Below, in pieces: positions 28,018-35,392 of a stretch of DNA of 64,000 bases. Below the pieces are notes generated by a model. That model had not been told where the DNA came from and searched no databases. It worked only from the letters and a program-made list of their open reading frames with translations. The stretch's first letter is position 1. Every line of letters starts with the position of its first letter. Made by a program: the position numbers and the translations under genes. The DNA is taken from assembly GCA_964411985.1 (NCBI GenBank), contig CAYPNF010000015.1:62001-126000 (forward strand). Reading direction: 5' to 3'. Source of the DNA: CAYPNF01 sp964411985. Lineage in GTDB: Bacteria; Verrucomicrobiota; Verrucomicrobiia; Limisphaerales; J093.

Positions 28018-28701
28018 ATGAATACGTTTTCTGAACTTGGTTTCCCAGGCAGACTGATCGCGGTCGAGGGCTTGGATGGCTCCGGCAAGTCGACCCAAAT
28101 TCACCTACTGAAGTGTTGGCTCGAACAGCAAGGTGTCAAGGTGTACTTCAGTGAGTGGAACTCCTCGGAGTTGGTGAAGTCCGCCACCAGCAAAGGCAAG
28201 AAGTCCAACCTGCTCACCCCTACCACTTTCAGCCTGATTCACGCCACGGACTTTGCGGACCGCTATGAGCGGCACCTGGTTCCCTTGCTCCGGGCTGGGT
28301 ACATCGTCCTCTGCGACCGCTATATCTTCACCGCCTTTGCCCGCGACACGGTGCGCGGCTGCCCGTCGGAATGGGTCCGCGGCATCTATAACTTCGCGGC
28401 GCTGCCGGACCTGACCTTTTTCTTCAAGGCCCACCTGGAGGTATCGCTGCAGCGCATCCTCGATGGACGCCCGCAACTCAAGTACTTCGAGGCAGGAATG
28501 GACCTGCGGCTTTCGAACGATCCGTATGAGAGTTTTCGCATCTTCCAAGGACGCCTGCTCGAGCAGTACCTGGCGATGAGCACCGAGTTCGGGTTCCGCC
28601 TCATCGATGCGAACAACCCCGTCGAAATCCAGCAATCCCTCGTCCGCCAACTCGTCTCCACCAGCCTAAAACTGGGCGACTACGTGGCTTCTCCTTCCTA
28701 A
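28018..28701 (+). CDS. tmk: Thymidylate kinase
   Basis: 227 residues. dTMP kinase makes dTDP from dTMP. The P-loop VEGLDGSGKST is at residues 16-26. CDRYIFTAFARD holds the DR(Y) motif that positions the substrate phosphate. Start at ATG 28018, not the TTG three bases earlier. It heads a run of closely spaced genes; only 17 bp separate it from a second kinase-like gene which is its paralogue (aligned through FADRYERHLVPLLRAGYIVL and FADQLENVIVPRLKAGFIVL). Whether dTMP is the real substrate of either paralogue is unproven. Confidence 0.85.
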   Translation: MNTFSELGFPGRLIAVEGLDGSGKSTQIHLLKCWLEQQGVKVYFSEWNSSELVKSATSKGKKSNLLTPTTFSLIHATDFADRYERHLVPLLRAGYIVLCDRYIFTAFARDTVRGCPSEWVRGIYNFAALPDLTFFFKAHLEVSLQRILDGRPQLKYFEAGMDLRLSNDPYESFRIFQGRLLEQYLAMSTEFGFRLIDANNPVEIQQSLVRQLVSTSLKLGDYVASPS

Positions 28702-28718
28702 TCCCACCTCGCGACCCC

Positions 28719-29486
28719 ATGGCCACGAAAACCAAAACCAAGCCAGAACGGACCCCCAAGCTCATTTCCTCCAGCCGCGTGTTGGTTCCCAAGCGCACAC
28801 CCAAGCGCTTCTATGGATGCGGCATTCCGGGGGTGGACCCCGCGAAACTGACCGGCAAACTGATCGTGGTGGAAGGAGCCGATGGATCCGGCAGGTCCAC
28901 GCAGATCGCCAAGCTCGTCCAGTGGCTGGAGGCACGCGGGCATGCGACCGTCCAGATGGGCCTGAAACACTCCACCCTCGTCAGCGAGGAACTCGATCGC
29001 GCCCAGCAAGGGAACATTCTCAGCCATACCACCCTCAGCCTGTTCTACGCTACCGACTTCGCCGACCAGCTTGAGAACGTGATTGTGCCTCGGCTCAAGG
29101 CCGGTTTCATTGTGTTAGCGGACCGCTATATCTATACCCTGATGGCCCGAGACCTGGTGCGGGGCATGGACGAGGCTTGGCTCCGGAACGTCTACGGTAT
29201 CGCCATCGTGCCCGACGCGGTCTTCTACCTGCAGGTTTCTCCGGACCAGTTGGTACAGCGCAATTTCGCCAAAAAACACAGCCTGGATTACTGGGAGAGC
29301 GGGATGGACCTGGCACTTTCACGAGACATCTTTGACAGTTTCCTGAAATACCAGCACATGATGATCCAGGCTTTTCAACGGCTGCAGCGCATCTACGGGT
29401 TCACCATAATCGATGGTAACCGTCAAGTGGACGAAACCTACCACGAACTCCAACTCAACGTGGAACGGGCCGTGGCCGGCCAGTAG
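28719..29486 (+). CDS. Thymidylate kinase-like paralogue with Walker A Lys replaced by Arg
   Basis: 255 residues, homologous throughout to the preceding gene. A basic N-terminal extension of about 45 residues (KTKTKPERTPK, VLVPKRTPKRF) comes before the kinase fold. The P-loop reads VEGADGSGRST at 51-61: the lysine that contacts ATP phosphates is Arg59. LADRYIYTLMARD keeps the substrate DRY motif. An Arg at this position usually cripples P-loop kinases, so this may be a regulatory or scaffolding pseudokinase, or a kinase with changed chemistry. The reading frame is intact and the rest conserved, so it is under selection. It lies 17 bp after tmk and 33 bp before the ROK kinase gene, in the same operon. 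Confidence 0.8.
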   Translation: MATKTKTKPERTPKLISSSRVLVPKRTPKRFYGCGIPGVDPAKLTGKLIVVEGADGSGRSTQIAKLVQWLEARGHATVQMGLKHSTLVSEELDRAQQGNILSHTTLSLFYATDFADQLENVIVPRLKAGFIVLADRYIYTLMARDLVRGMDEAWLRNVYGIAIVPDAVFYLQVSPDQLVQRNFAKKHSLDYWESGMDLALSRDIFDSFLKYQHMMIQAFQRLQRIYGFTIIDGNRQVDETYHELQLNVERAVAGQ

Positions 29487-29519
29487 CCCGATCCTCACTT
29501 CGCTACCCCACCCCAGCCC

Positions 29520-30503
29520 ATGCCTGAAGTTGCCAAAAACCACTACGTGGGAGTCGATCTCGGCGGGACTAAGATCCTAGCCGGAGTCTTTGATACCCAG
29601 TTAAACTGCATCGGAAAGACCAAGCTCAGCACCAAAGCCGGTCGCGGCGACAAGGTCGTGGTGGAGCGTGTGGCTCGTTGCGTGGCTGACGCGGTGGACG
29701 AATGTGATCTCGACATGAAACATGTCCGAGCGGTGGGGATCGGGGCCCCAGGCGCTTGTGATCCCGAAGGCGGAAAGGTCATCTTCGCTCCCAATCTCGG
29801 GTGGCGCGATTTTCCTCTGGAAAAGGAGCTGGAGAAACTCCTGGGCGTTCCGGTGGCCATCGAGAACGACTGTAATGCGCAAACCCTGGGAGTCTATGAG
29901 CGCGAGCTCAAGGCCAAGCCCCGCCACATGGTCGGCATTTTCCTGGGAACCGGCATCGGTGCCGGGTTGATTCTGGACGGCAAGCTGTTCTCGGGGTTCA
30001 ATCGCACCGCGGGAGAAATCGGACATATGGTCTTGGAGGTGGGCGGACCGCGCTGTGGTTGCGGCAATCGTGGGTGCTTCGAGGCGCTGGCCTCCAGGAC
30101 CGCCATGTTCCGCAGGATCCAGGAGGCGGTCAAGTCGGGTCAGAAGACGCTTCTCACCGATCTGCTCGGCGAAAAGCTGGAGGATATGCGCAGCGGGGAT
30201 CTGCGAAAGGCCATCCGCCGCGGGGATAAATTCGTCGAGAAGGTCGTGGAGGAAGCCGCCGAATACACCGGAATCGCCGTCGCCAATGTCATCAACCTGC
30301 TCAACCCGGAAGTCGTCGTCCTGGGAGGAGGGGTGCTGGACGCTCTGGAGGACGAGATGCTGGCAATCATCGTGGAAACCGCCATGGACAACGCCATGCA
30401 GGGGACCGACAAGGGAATCGAGATTATCGGCACCAAACTGGGGGACGACGCCGGGATCACCGGAGCGGCAGTCCTGGCAAAGCGAGCCGTCCGCAACACT
30501 TAG
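29520..30503 (+). CDS. ROK-family sugar kinase (glucokinase-like)
   Basis: 327 residues. N-terminal ATP-binding segment YVGVDLGGTKILAGVF; sugar-binding ENDCNAQTLG with the catalytic Asp and GEIGHM; and CGCGNRGCFEA, which carries the Cys residues of the structural zinc site (CxCGxxGCxE) that defines ROK proteins. The phosphate-binding LGTGIGAGLI is between them. ROK kinases phosphorylate glucose or related sugars such as mannose or N-acetylmannosamine; the exact sugar is not readable. No HTH is present, so it is a kinase, not a repressor. It lies 33 bp after the kinase paralogue and 39 bp before the ppx-like gene, in an apparent operon. Confidence 0.93.
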   Translation: MPEVAKNHYVGVDLGGTKILAGVFDTQLNCIGKTKLSTKAGRGDKVVVERVARCVADAVDECDLDMKHVRAVGIGAPGACDPEGGKVIFAPNLGWRDFPLEKELEKLLGVPVAIENDCNAQTLGVYERELKAKPRHMVGIFLGTGIGAGLILDGKLFSGFNRTAGEIGHMVLEVGGPRCGCGNRGCFEALASRTAMFRRIQEAVKSGQKTLLTDLLGEKLEDMRSGDLRKAIRRGDKFVEKVVEEAAEYTGIAVANVINLLNPEVVVLGGGVLDALEDEMLAIIVETAMDNAMQGTDKGIEIIGTKLGDDAGITGAAVLAKRAVRNT

Positions 30504-30542
30504 CGGCGCCGTTTCCTGCCTTCCTACTCCACTCGTAAGGTC

Positions 30543-31505
30543 ATGCCCCTCCGCGCCGTCATCGATATCGGGACGAACTCGGTGAAACTCCTCATCGCTG
30601 ACGTGCAGGATGGCAGAGTGGAGCCGCTGGTGGAGCGTGGCATTCAGACCCGGCTGGGAAGTGGTTTCTATGAAACGCGACTTCTCACCCGCAAAGCCAT
30701 CGAGGAAACAGCGACCGCAGTAGCCCTCTTTGCGAAAGAGATTCAACAACTTGGAGTGGAAGAATCTCGAGTCATCGCCACCAGCGCCGCGCGTGAAGCG
30801 CTCAACGCGACCGAACTCATCACGGCTGTCTGCCAGGCAAGCGGATTGGTATTGGATGTCATCAGCGGAGAACAGGAGGCACAGTGGGCTTTTGAAGGCG
30901 TCACCGTGGGTGGCACGTTCAAAGACCAACCCGTGCTCATCCTGGACGTTGGCGGTGGAAGCAGCGAATTCATCCTTGGCCAAGGTCGTCAGCAGTTCTT
31001 CCGTAACAGCTATCCCTTGGGAATCGTCCGAGTACTGGAAGGCGTAACCTGCTCCAATCCCCCCACCGTCGCGCAACGTGACCACACTCTGGCGAGGGTC
31101 ATCGACTTCCTGGGCACAACGGTGAAGCCCGAGTTGGAAACATTCCTCCAACAGATCTCGCGCCAGGAGCTCGCCGTGGTGGGAACTGGGGGCACCGCCT
31201 GTGTCCTGATGGCGATGGAGCTTCAGTTGACTGGATTCGACCGGGACCGCCTCGAAAGCTCCGCCCTGACTCGGAGTCGCCTGGACCAACTCTGGCGCCG
31301 ACTCTGGAGCCTCCCGCTGGAAGAACGCCGAAGGCTGCCTGGACTGCCGCCGGAACGCGCGGACATCATCCTCACCGGAGCGGCCATCTATGCGGGCATC
31401 CTGGAGCAGTTCGGTTTTGAGCACCTCCGCGTGAGTACCCGCGGCCTTCGTTTTGGAGCCATAGCTCAACCAAGGTCGCCAGCAAGCCAACTCGCGCATG
31501 AATGA
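30543..31505 (+). CDS. Ppx/GppA exopolyphosphatase/guanosine pentaphosphatase, phosphatase domain only
   Basis: 320 residues of the ASKHA fold: RAVIDIGTNSVKLLIADV (phosphate loop 1), ATSAAREALN, ISGEQEAQWAFEG with the catalytic Glu, and LILDVGGGSSEFILG (loop 2). Ppx/GppA hydrolyse polyphosphate or pppGpp, important for starvation responses. Full-length E. coli Ppx (513 residues) has a C-terminal HD-type domain; here that portion is encoded by the next gene, which overlaps by 8 bp. The two products may therefore work as a complex. ATG 30543 is the start. Confidence 0.93.
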   Translation: MPLRAVIDIGTNSVKLLIADVQDGRVEPLVERGIQTRLGSGFYETRLLTRKAIEETATAVALFAKEIQQLGVEESRVIATSAAREALNATELITAVCQASGLVLDVISGEQEAQWAFEGVTVGGTFKDQPVLILDVGGGSSEFILGQGRQQFFRNSYPLGIVRVLEGVTCSNPPTVAQRDHTLARVIDFLGTTVKPELETFLQQISRQELAVVGTGGTACVLMAMELQLTGFDRDRLESSALTRSRLDQLWRRLWSLPLEERRRLPGLPPERADIILTGAAIYAGILEQFGFEHLRVSTRGLRFGAIAQPRSPASQLAHE

Positions 31506-32106
31506 GCCACGGATCATCGACGAAGTTGAGGAGCTATGCCGGAAGCTCGAACCAGAACCTCGGCACGTTCACCACGTTTGCCAACTGGCTCTGTCGCTCT
31601 TTGACCAGCTGGCGCCCCTGCACGGTCTGGACGCCGAAGACCGCCTTCTCCTCCGCGCGGCAGCTCTCCTGCATGACATCGGCTTCAGCACCTATCCCTC
31701 CGGCAAAGGGCATCACAAGGAGTCTGCGCGGCTGATCCGCGCCCATCCCTGGAAACACCTGCTCCCGCAGCCAATGGAAATCGTCGCCCAGATGGCCCGT
31801 TACCATCGAAAATCGTTACCCTCCTCCGAACACGAGGCTTTCGCGGCCCTTCCCCGTCACGACCAACGCCGCGTAGAATCGCTCGCCTCCCTGCTGCGCA
31901 TCGCTGACGGTCTGGATCGCACTCACGCGCAGAACACGAAGCAGATAACCGTTTCGTTCGACGACCACAGGATTCATATCCAGGTTCAGGGAGTCGCCCC
32001 ACTCTCCGTCAACCTCGCCGCAGCGGAGAAGAAATCCGATCTCGCGCGAAGGACTTTTGATCGGGAAATCTCGATTCAGGAACAGCGACCAGGCGTCAAT
32101 CCGTAA
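31498..32106 (+). CDS. HD-domain protein (detached Ppx C-terminal domain)
   Basis: 202 residues. Its ATG at 31498 overlaps the last codons of the ppx-like gene by 8 bp, so translation is coupled. The sequence LLRAAALLHDIGFSTYP contains the HDIG metal pair, preceded by HVHHVCQLALSLFDQL and followed by MARYHRKSLP and RIADGLDRTH, the pattern of the middle domain of Ppx/GppA proteins. It probably binds polyphosphate or a nucleotide together with the upstream product. Its end overlaps by 11 bp the 3' end of the convergent glycerol-1-phosphate dehydrogenase gene. Confidence 0.9.
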   Translation: MNEPRIIDEVEELCRKLEPEPRHVHHVCQLALSLFDQLAPLHGLDAEDRLLLRAAALLHDIGFSTYPSGKGHHKESARLIRAHPWKHLLPQPMEIVAQMARYHRKSLPSSEHEAFAALPRHDQRRVESLASLLRIADGLDRTHAQNTKQITVSFDDHRIHIQVQGVAPLSVNLAAAEKKSDLARRTFDREISIQEQRPGVNP

Positions 32107-33148
32107 AGCACGGCTTGAGGAAGGGATCGGTTCGCAAATACTGTTCTACTTCCGGCAAGCAGTCGCGCTCCGAAAGCACGGTGTAAAAGCCGGTCTTGAT
32201 TCCCGGCGCTCGTCGAACCGCCTCCAACCACTCACTACGAGAGAACGGATCGTCCCGAATTATTTGCCAGAAGCCGGTCCGCTCAAAGAGGCTGCCGATC
32301 AGCGAAGTGTGCTCCGCTTGAAGCAGGCTCACCAGGTAGGTCGCCACTCCCACTTGCAGGCCATGCAACCGTGGCCGTTGGCTCGAAGCGTCCAGCGCGT
32401 GGGAAATCAGGTGCTCACTGCCGCTCGCAGGACGTGAGGACCCACACAGTTCCATCGCGATACCATTCAACATCAGTGCCGTCCCCAGCAGACTCACTCC
32501 TTCCGCGTCCCGCTCCGGACGCCCCAGGAATTGGAAGACCGTGGCATCCGATAGGAGCGCGGCCAGGTCATCCACCAGGACTCCCTGGGCATGAAACGCC
32601 AATCTCCAATCCTTGACCGCAGTCAGTTTCGACACCAGATCCCCCACCCCTGAACACCACAGCACGGTGGGAGCTTGGAGACACACCTCCGTGTCGATCA
32701 CCACTCCAAACGGCATGCTGGAAGGAAGTGACCTGCGCCTTCCCCCGATGGTGAGACTGCACTGCGGACTGCAAAATCCATCGTTGGAGAGGGAAGTGGG
32801 CACCGCCACATAGGGCAACCGGGCGAGAAAACCGACATACTTCGCCACATCCAATGCCTTGCCGCCGCCCAATCCGACAATCGCCGAAGTGTTGGAGGGC
32901 AGGGATCGAAACAACTCCGTGGCATGCTCGAAGCTCGCGCTGGAAACGGATTGCACTTGCACGGCCTCGATCCCCTTCGCGGGTAGCGTCTCGAGAAGGC
33001 GACGCGCCAGTGTCTCCTGCAAATCCTGGCTGTGCAGTAGCGTGATCTTGTGGAAACCGTGGCGGCTCAGGTAGAGGGCTACGCGATCCAAGGCTCCCGG
33101 TTTCACGCGAACCAGGGTAGGGACCGAGATTTGCTTCGAGGAAATCAT
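32096..33148 (-). CDS. Glycerol-1-phosphate dehydrogenase-like (AraM/EgsA) enzyme
   Basis: 350 residues of the iron-containing alcohol dehydrogenase superfamily. SAIVGLGGGKALDVAKYVGF binds NAD(P), VAVPTSLSNDGFCSPQ is the EgsA/AraM hallmark, and the metal ligands are apparent in GVGDLVSK (Asp), SRPASGSEHLISH (His) and RLHGLQVG (His). The enzyme reduces dihydroxyacetone phosphate to sn-glycerol-1-phosphate, the archaeal-type backbone; bacterial AraM uses it for prenylglycerol lipids. ATG 33148 is chosen, not the frame's 33190, because it overlaps the stop of the upstream HAD gene in an ATGA arrangement, a sign of translational coupling. No prenyltransferase was found in the window. Confidence 0.85.
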   Translation of the reverse strand: MISSKQISVPTLVRVKPGALDRVALYLSRHGFHKITLLHSQDLQETLARRLLETLPAKGIEAVQVQSVSSASFEHATELFRSLPSNTSAIVGLGGGKALDVAKYVGFLARLPYVAVPTSLSNDGFCSPQCSLTIGGRRRSLPSSMPFGVVIDTEVCLQAPTVLWCSGVGDLVSKLTAVKDWRLAFHAQGVLVDDLAALLSDATVFQFLGRPERDAEGVSLLGTALMLNGIAMELCGSSRPASGSEHLISHALDASSQRPRLHGLQVGVATYLVSLLQAEHTSLIGSLFERTGFWQIIRDDPFSRSEWLEAVRRAPGIKTGFYTVLSERDCLPEVEQYLRTDPFLKPCFTD

Positions 33149-33834
33149 AAGGTGGGGGTTTTCAAGAGGAGAGAGGCTATGTCCGACCAACGATCGAAAG
33201 CATGGAAGCCATGGCCGTCCTGGTGCAGACGGTCCGCCAGCCAGCCACGAGCGAAACGGAGCTCCGCCGGAACCAACAACGCCGGCTGGAGATCCGGCGG
33301 ACCGTCCCCGGCAAACGCCACCCGCGCGCTCCGAGCGATCGCATCCTTGACCACCGCGACTTTGTCGATGCCGTTCTGCGCATGAAAGAAAGGGCTCTCC
33401 GTGGGCAAAGACATCAAGAGCCCGCGTCCGCTCTCAAACCGCCCGGGATTGGCATGCACTGACAGCTTCACCCCTGCTCTTTGCAACAATCGCTCAATGT
33501 ACCAGGCACACCCCGCGGAAGCGATCACCACGCTCCAACCAGCATCCTGCAAACGAGCACAGGTGGCCGAAAGCGACGAATCCAGCTCCATCTGGTCCAG
33601 CAAAGCCAGCACCTCGGATTCCGTGACCGGGATCTTCGAAAAGAACTCCGCTAAAGCCTCAAAATGGGTCAGCCGCCGCGCCATGTAATCCTCCCACGGG
33701 TCCCGAGCAGCCCCCTGCCACCATCGCTCCCGCACCAGGTGATAGAAATCCAGCCTGGTCATGGTCCCATCAAAGTCCGTGACCAGGATTCCTCCGCGCC
33801 CCTGAAGCCCTGCCGATGCATCGCTCTTATTCAC
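33145..33834 (-). CDS. HAD-superfamily phosphatase, MtnX-like
   Basis: About 229 residues. Motif I is ILVTDFDGTMTRLDFYH with the nucleophile and acid Asp pair, motif II lies in SVVIASAGCAWYI, motif III Lys in NGIDKVAVVKDA and motif IV in RVAFAGDGPPDLQPA. This resembles HAD-IB phosphatases such as MtnX (methionine salvage) and phosphoserine phosphatase. The open frame reaches 33957, but that extension crosses a hairpin of the adjacent array, so GTG 33834 (VNKSDASAG) is preferred. It is coupled by a 4-bp ATGA overlap to the glycerol-1-phosphate dehydrogenase, suggesting they act in one pathway, perhaps dephosphorylating its product; methionine salvage genes are not seen nearby. Confidence 0.82.
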   Translation of the reverse strand: MNKSDASAGLQGRGGILVTDFDGTMTRLDFYHLVRERWWQGAARDPWEDYMARRLTHFEALAEFFSKIPVTESEVLALLDQMELDSSLSATCARLQDAGWSVVIASAGCAWYIERLLQRAGVKLSVHANPGRFESGRGLLMSLPTESPFFHAQNGIDKVAVVKDAIARSARVAFAGDGPPDLQPALLVPAELRFARGWLADRLHQDGHGFHAFDRWSDIASLLLKTPTL

Positions 33835-33903
33835 ACCCACGATTCTGCGCCAAAGCCGAAACGACGCAAGAAACGAAATCCTCCAATCCCCCCGATCTTT
33901 CCC

Positions 33904-34046
33904 GTAGCCGTCGCCGGCAGACGGCGCACATTTCCTCCCCTCCTCTGCCCATCCCAAGTACTCGCCTTCGGAAGAAGGCGATCCCCCATCGCGTTCTTCC
34001 GAACGCGGCTACATCGCCCCCGGCAGCCGTCGTCGGCAGACGGCGC
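33904..34046. repeat. Array of four short hairpins between HAD and nitrilase genes
   Basis: Four perfect stems: GCCGTC (33907-33912) with GACGGC (33920-33925), 7-base loop; CGCCTTC (33963-33969) with GAAGGCG (33974-33980), loop GGAA; CGCGTTC (33990-33996) with GAACGCG (34001-34007), loop TTCC; and GCCGTC (34026-34031) with GACGGC (34039-34044), loop GTCGGCA. The first and last are copies of each other. A second such array is at 37319-37427. They do not have a T-run. Role unknown. Confidence 0.75.
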
Positions 34047-34108
34047 TGATCCACGATCCCTCCCACTTCGGATTTGCTTTGGAGGCCCCTTTCCCCGTAC
34101 ATGAGGCC

Positions 34109-34924
34109 ATGCAGCCCGGTACAACCTCATCGGACTTCCGGTTGGCGCTGGTCCAGATGCGAGTGGATGGAGGATGCCGAGCCAGAAATCTGGCTCGCGC
34201 CGAAGCGCGCATCGCTGAGGCGGCTCGCCATGGAGCCCAGGTCGTGCTCCTCCCGGAAGCCTTGACTCATGGATGGACGTATCCCACACCTCCGGCCACC
34301 GCCGAGCCGATCCCTGGCGGTGAGGCTTGCCTGCGGCTCCGCCAATGCGCCGTTCGCCATGGCGTCTACGTCTGCGCGGGGCTGGTGGAGCGATCTCGCA
34401 AGCGCATTTTCAACGCGGCCGTGCTGATCAGCCCGCAAGGCCGGGTGCTGGCAACCCATCGGAAGATCAACGAACTGGAGATAGGACACAGCTGCTATTC
34501 CCTGGGAGACCGCCTCCAGGTCGTAAGTACCCGGTTCGGCAGGTTCGGGCTGATGATCTGCGCCGACGCCTTCGCTCGCGGACAGGTCCTCACTCGAAGC
34601 CTGGCCCTGATGGGAGCGGAGGTCATTCTTTCTCCTTGCGCGTGGGCCGTGCCAGCCGACCACGATAACAACCGCGAGCCCTATGGCCAACTCTGGGTGG
34701 ACAACTACGGGCCCGTCGCCCGCGATTTCAAACTCTGGATCGCTGGTGCCAGCAACGTCGGATGGATCAAAGCGGGCCCATGGAAAGGACGCCGCTGCAT
34801 TGGCTGCTCGTTGGTTGTCGGACCAGATGGCAAGCCTGTCCTCAAAGGTCCCTACGGTGTAGATGCGGATGTGATTCTTTACACAGACATCCACCCCGCA
34901 GGCCCACGGCGACCTGCAGCTTAG
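34109..34924 (+). CDS. Carbon-nitrogen hydrolase (nitrilase/amidase superfamily)
   Basis: 271 residues. The catalytic triad of the superfamily is visible: Glu in VVLLPEALTHGW, Lys in THRKINELEIGH and Cys in LMICADAFARG. These enzymes hydrolyse amides, nitriles or ureido groups, and the exact substrate is not clear; the overall look is of the omega-amidase / N-carbamoylputrescine amidase group. ATG 34109 (MQPGTTSSDFRLALVQM) is preferred over a TTG at 34079 because the conserved start of the fold is LALVQMRV. The stop codon TAG lies in the loop of a hairpin (see repeat entry). The gene stands alone, divergent from the HAD/G1P dehydrogenase pair. Confidence 0.9.
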   Translation: MQPGTTSSDFRLALVQMRVDGGCRARNLARAEARIAEAARHGAQVVLLPEALTHGWTYPTPPATAEPIPGGEACLRLRQCAVRHGVYVCAGLVERSRKRIFNAAVLISPQGRVLATHRKINELEIGHSCYSLGDRLQVVSTRFGRFGLMICADAFARGQVLTRSLALMGAEVILSPCAWAVPADHDNNREPYGQLWVDNYGPVARDFKLWIAGASNVGWIKAGPWKGRRCIGCSLVVGPDGKPVLKGPYGVDADVILYTDIHPAGPRRPAA

Positions 34925-34931
34925 GCTGCGG
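34913..34931. repeat. Hairpin holding the nitrilase stop codon
   Basis: CCTGCAGC TTAG GCTGCGG: stem GCAGC/GCTGC with loop TTAG, whose TAG is the stop of the nitrilase gene. A closely related sequence, CCTGCAGCCTAAAGGCTGCGG minus-strand form, ends the hypothetical gene at 53107-53511. Both genes therefore terminate in Pro-Ala-Ala from the same repeat. Confidence 0.6.
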
Positions 34932-34964
34932 CCCACCGAGAGGCATCCGCAAATTTCACAGAGG

Positions 34965-34983
34965 ATCTCAGATATTCTGAGAT
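34965..34983. repeat. Perfect 19-nt palindrome after the nitrilase gene
   Basis: ATCTCAGATATTCTGAGAT: 8-bp arms around TAT, 40 bp after the stop. It may be a bidirectional attenuator or a protein-binding site. There is no T-run, so it is not a classic terminator. Confidence 0.4.
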
Positions 34984-35044
34984 AATTGCCCGCAGGGGTT
35001 CTACCGCGCGCGACAGCAATGAGGGAGGACGAGGGGCGGAAAAA

Positions 35045-35147
35045 GACAGGTGGATTCTGACATGATGATCAGGATTCACAGGATGGCATTCCACTGAGTT
35101 CGGCATGGTTTGTTCTTATCCTGTGCATCCCTGTAATCCTGTCTAAG
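35045..35147. repeat. Inverted pair of ACAGGAT-type tandem repeats
   Basis: GACAGGTGGATTC, GATCAGGATTC and ACAGGATG (35045-35085) face TTATCCTGTGCATCC, CTGTAATCCTGTC (35116-35143). Units of about 10-12 bases (ATCCTGTNN) repeat within each arm, and the arms are inverted relative to each other. This resembles a widespread intergenic repeat seen in many unrelated genomes. Confidence 0.55.
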
Positions 35148-35392
35148 TTCCCTTCCTTTGAGGTTGCAGCCGCCAAGGGTCAGAAGGGGTCGGCGATGAA
35201 GGTCTTCTCTTCCTGCCCGCTTCGGTCTTCTTCATGGTAAAGCATCAACAAGATTGCCTCTCCATCTGCGTCCCTCGGCGAAATCTGCGGATAACACGAT
35301 CGTTTTCCGTTTTTCGTTTGACAGCCGGAGGCTTGTCCCTTATTCGCTGATCCCAACAACAAGGAGTTGTGTCACAAGGGAGGAGGAATCCG

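Larger units (their letters stand above)
34925..35392. other. Intergenic region rich in short repeats
   Basis: 468 bp without a gene. It holds a 19-nt palindrome at 34965-34983, an inverted pair of ACAGGAT-type repeats at 35045-35147, and a word near 35267-35292 (CATCTGCGTCCC then AAATCTGCGGATAA) that resembles repeats seen across unrelated bacteria. GGAGGA at 35382-35387 serves the next gene. Confidence 0.6.

Noticed and set aside
29601..31517. A 638-codon minus-strand open frame spanning the ROK kinase and ppx-like genes
   Set aside because: It is antisense to two clearly real genes, with a low-complexity, His/Gln/Asp-rich translation and no motif; it is a GC-driven shadow frame.
33835..33957. 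N-terminal extension of the HAD phosphatase frame
   Set aside because: It crosses a hairpin of the intergenic array and has an atypical sequence; the HAD fold begins after GTG 33834.
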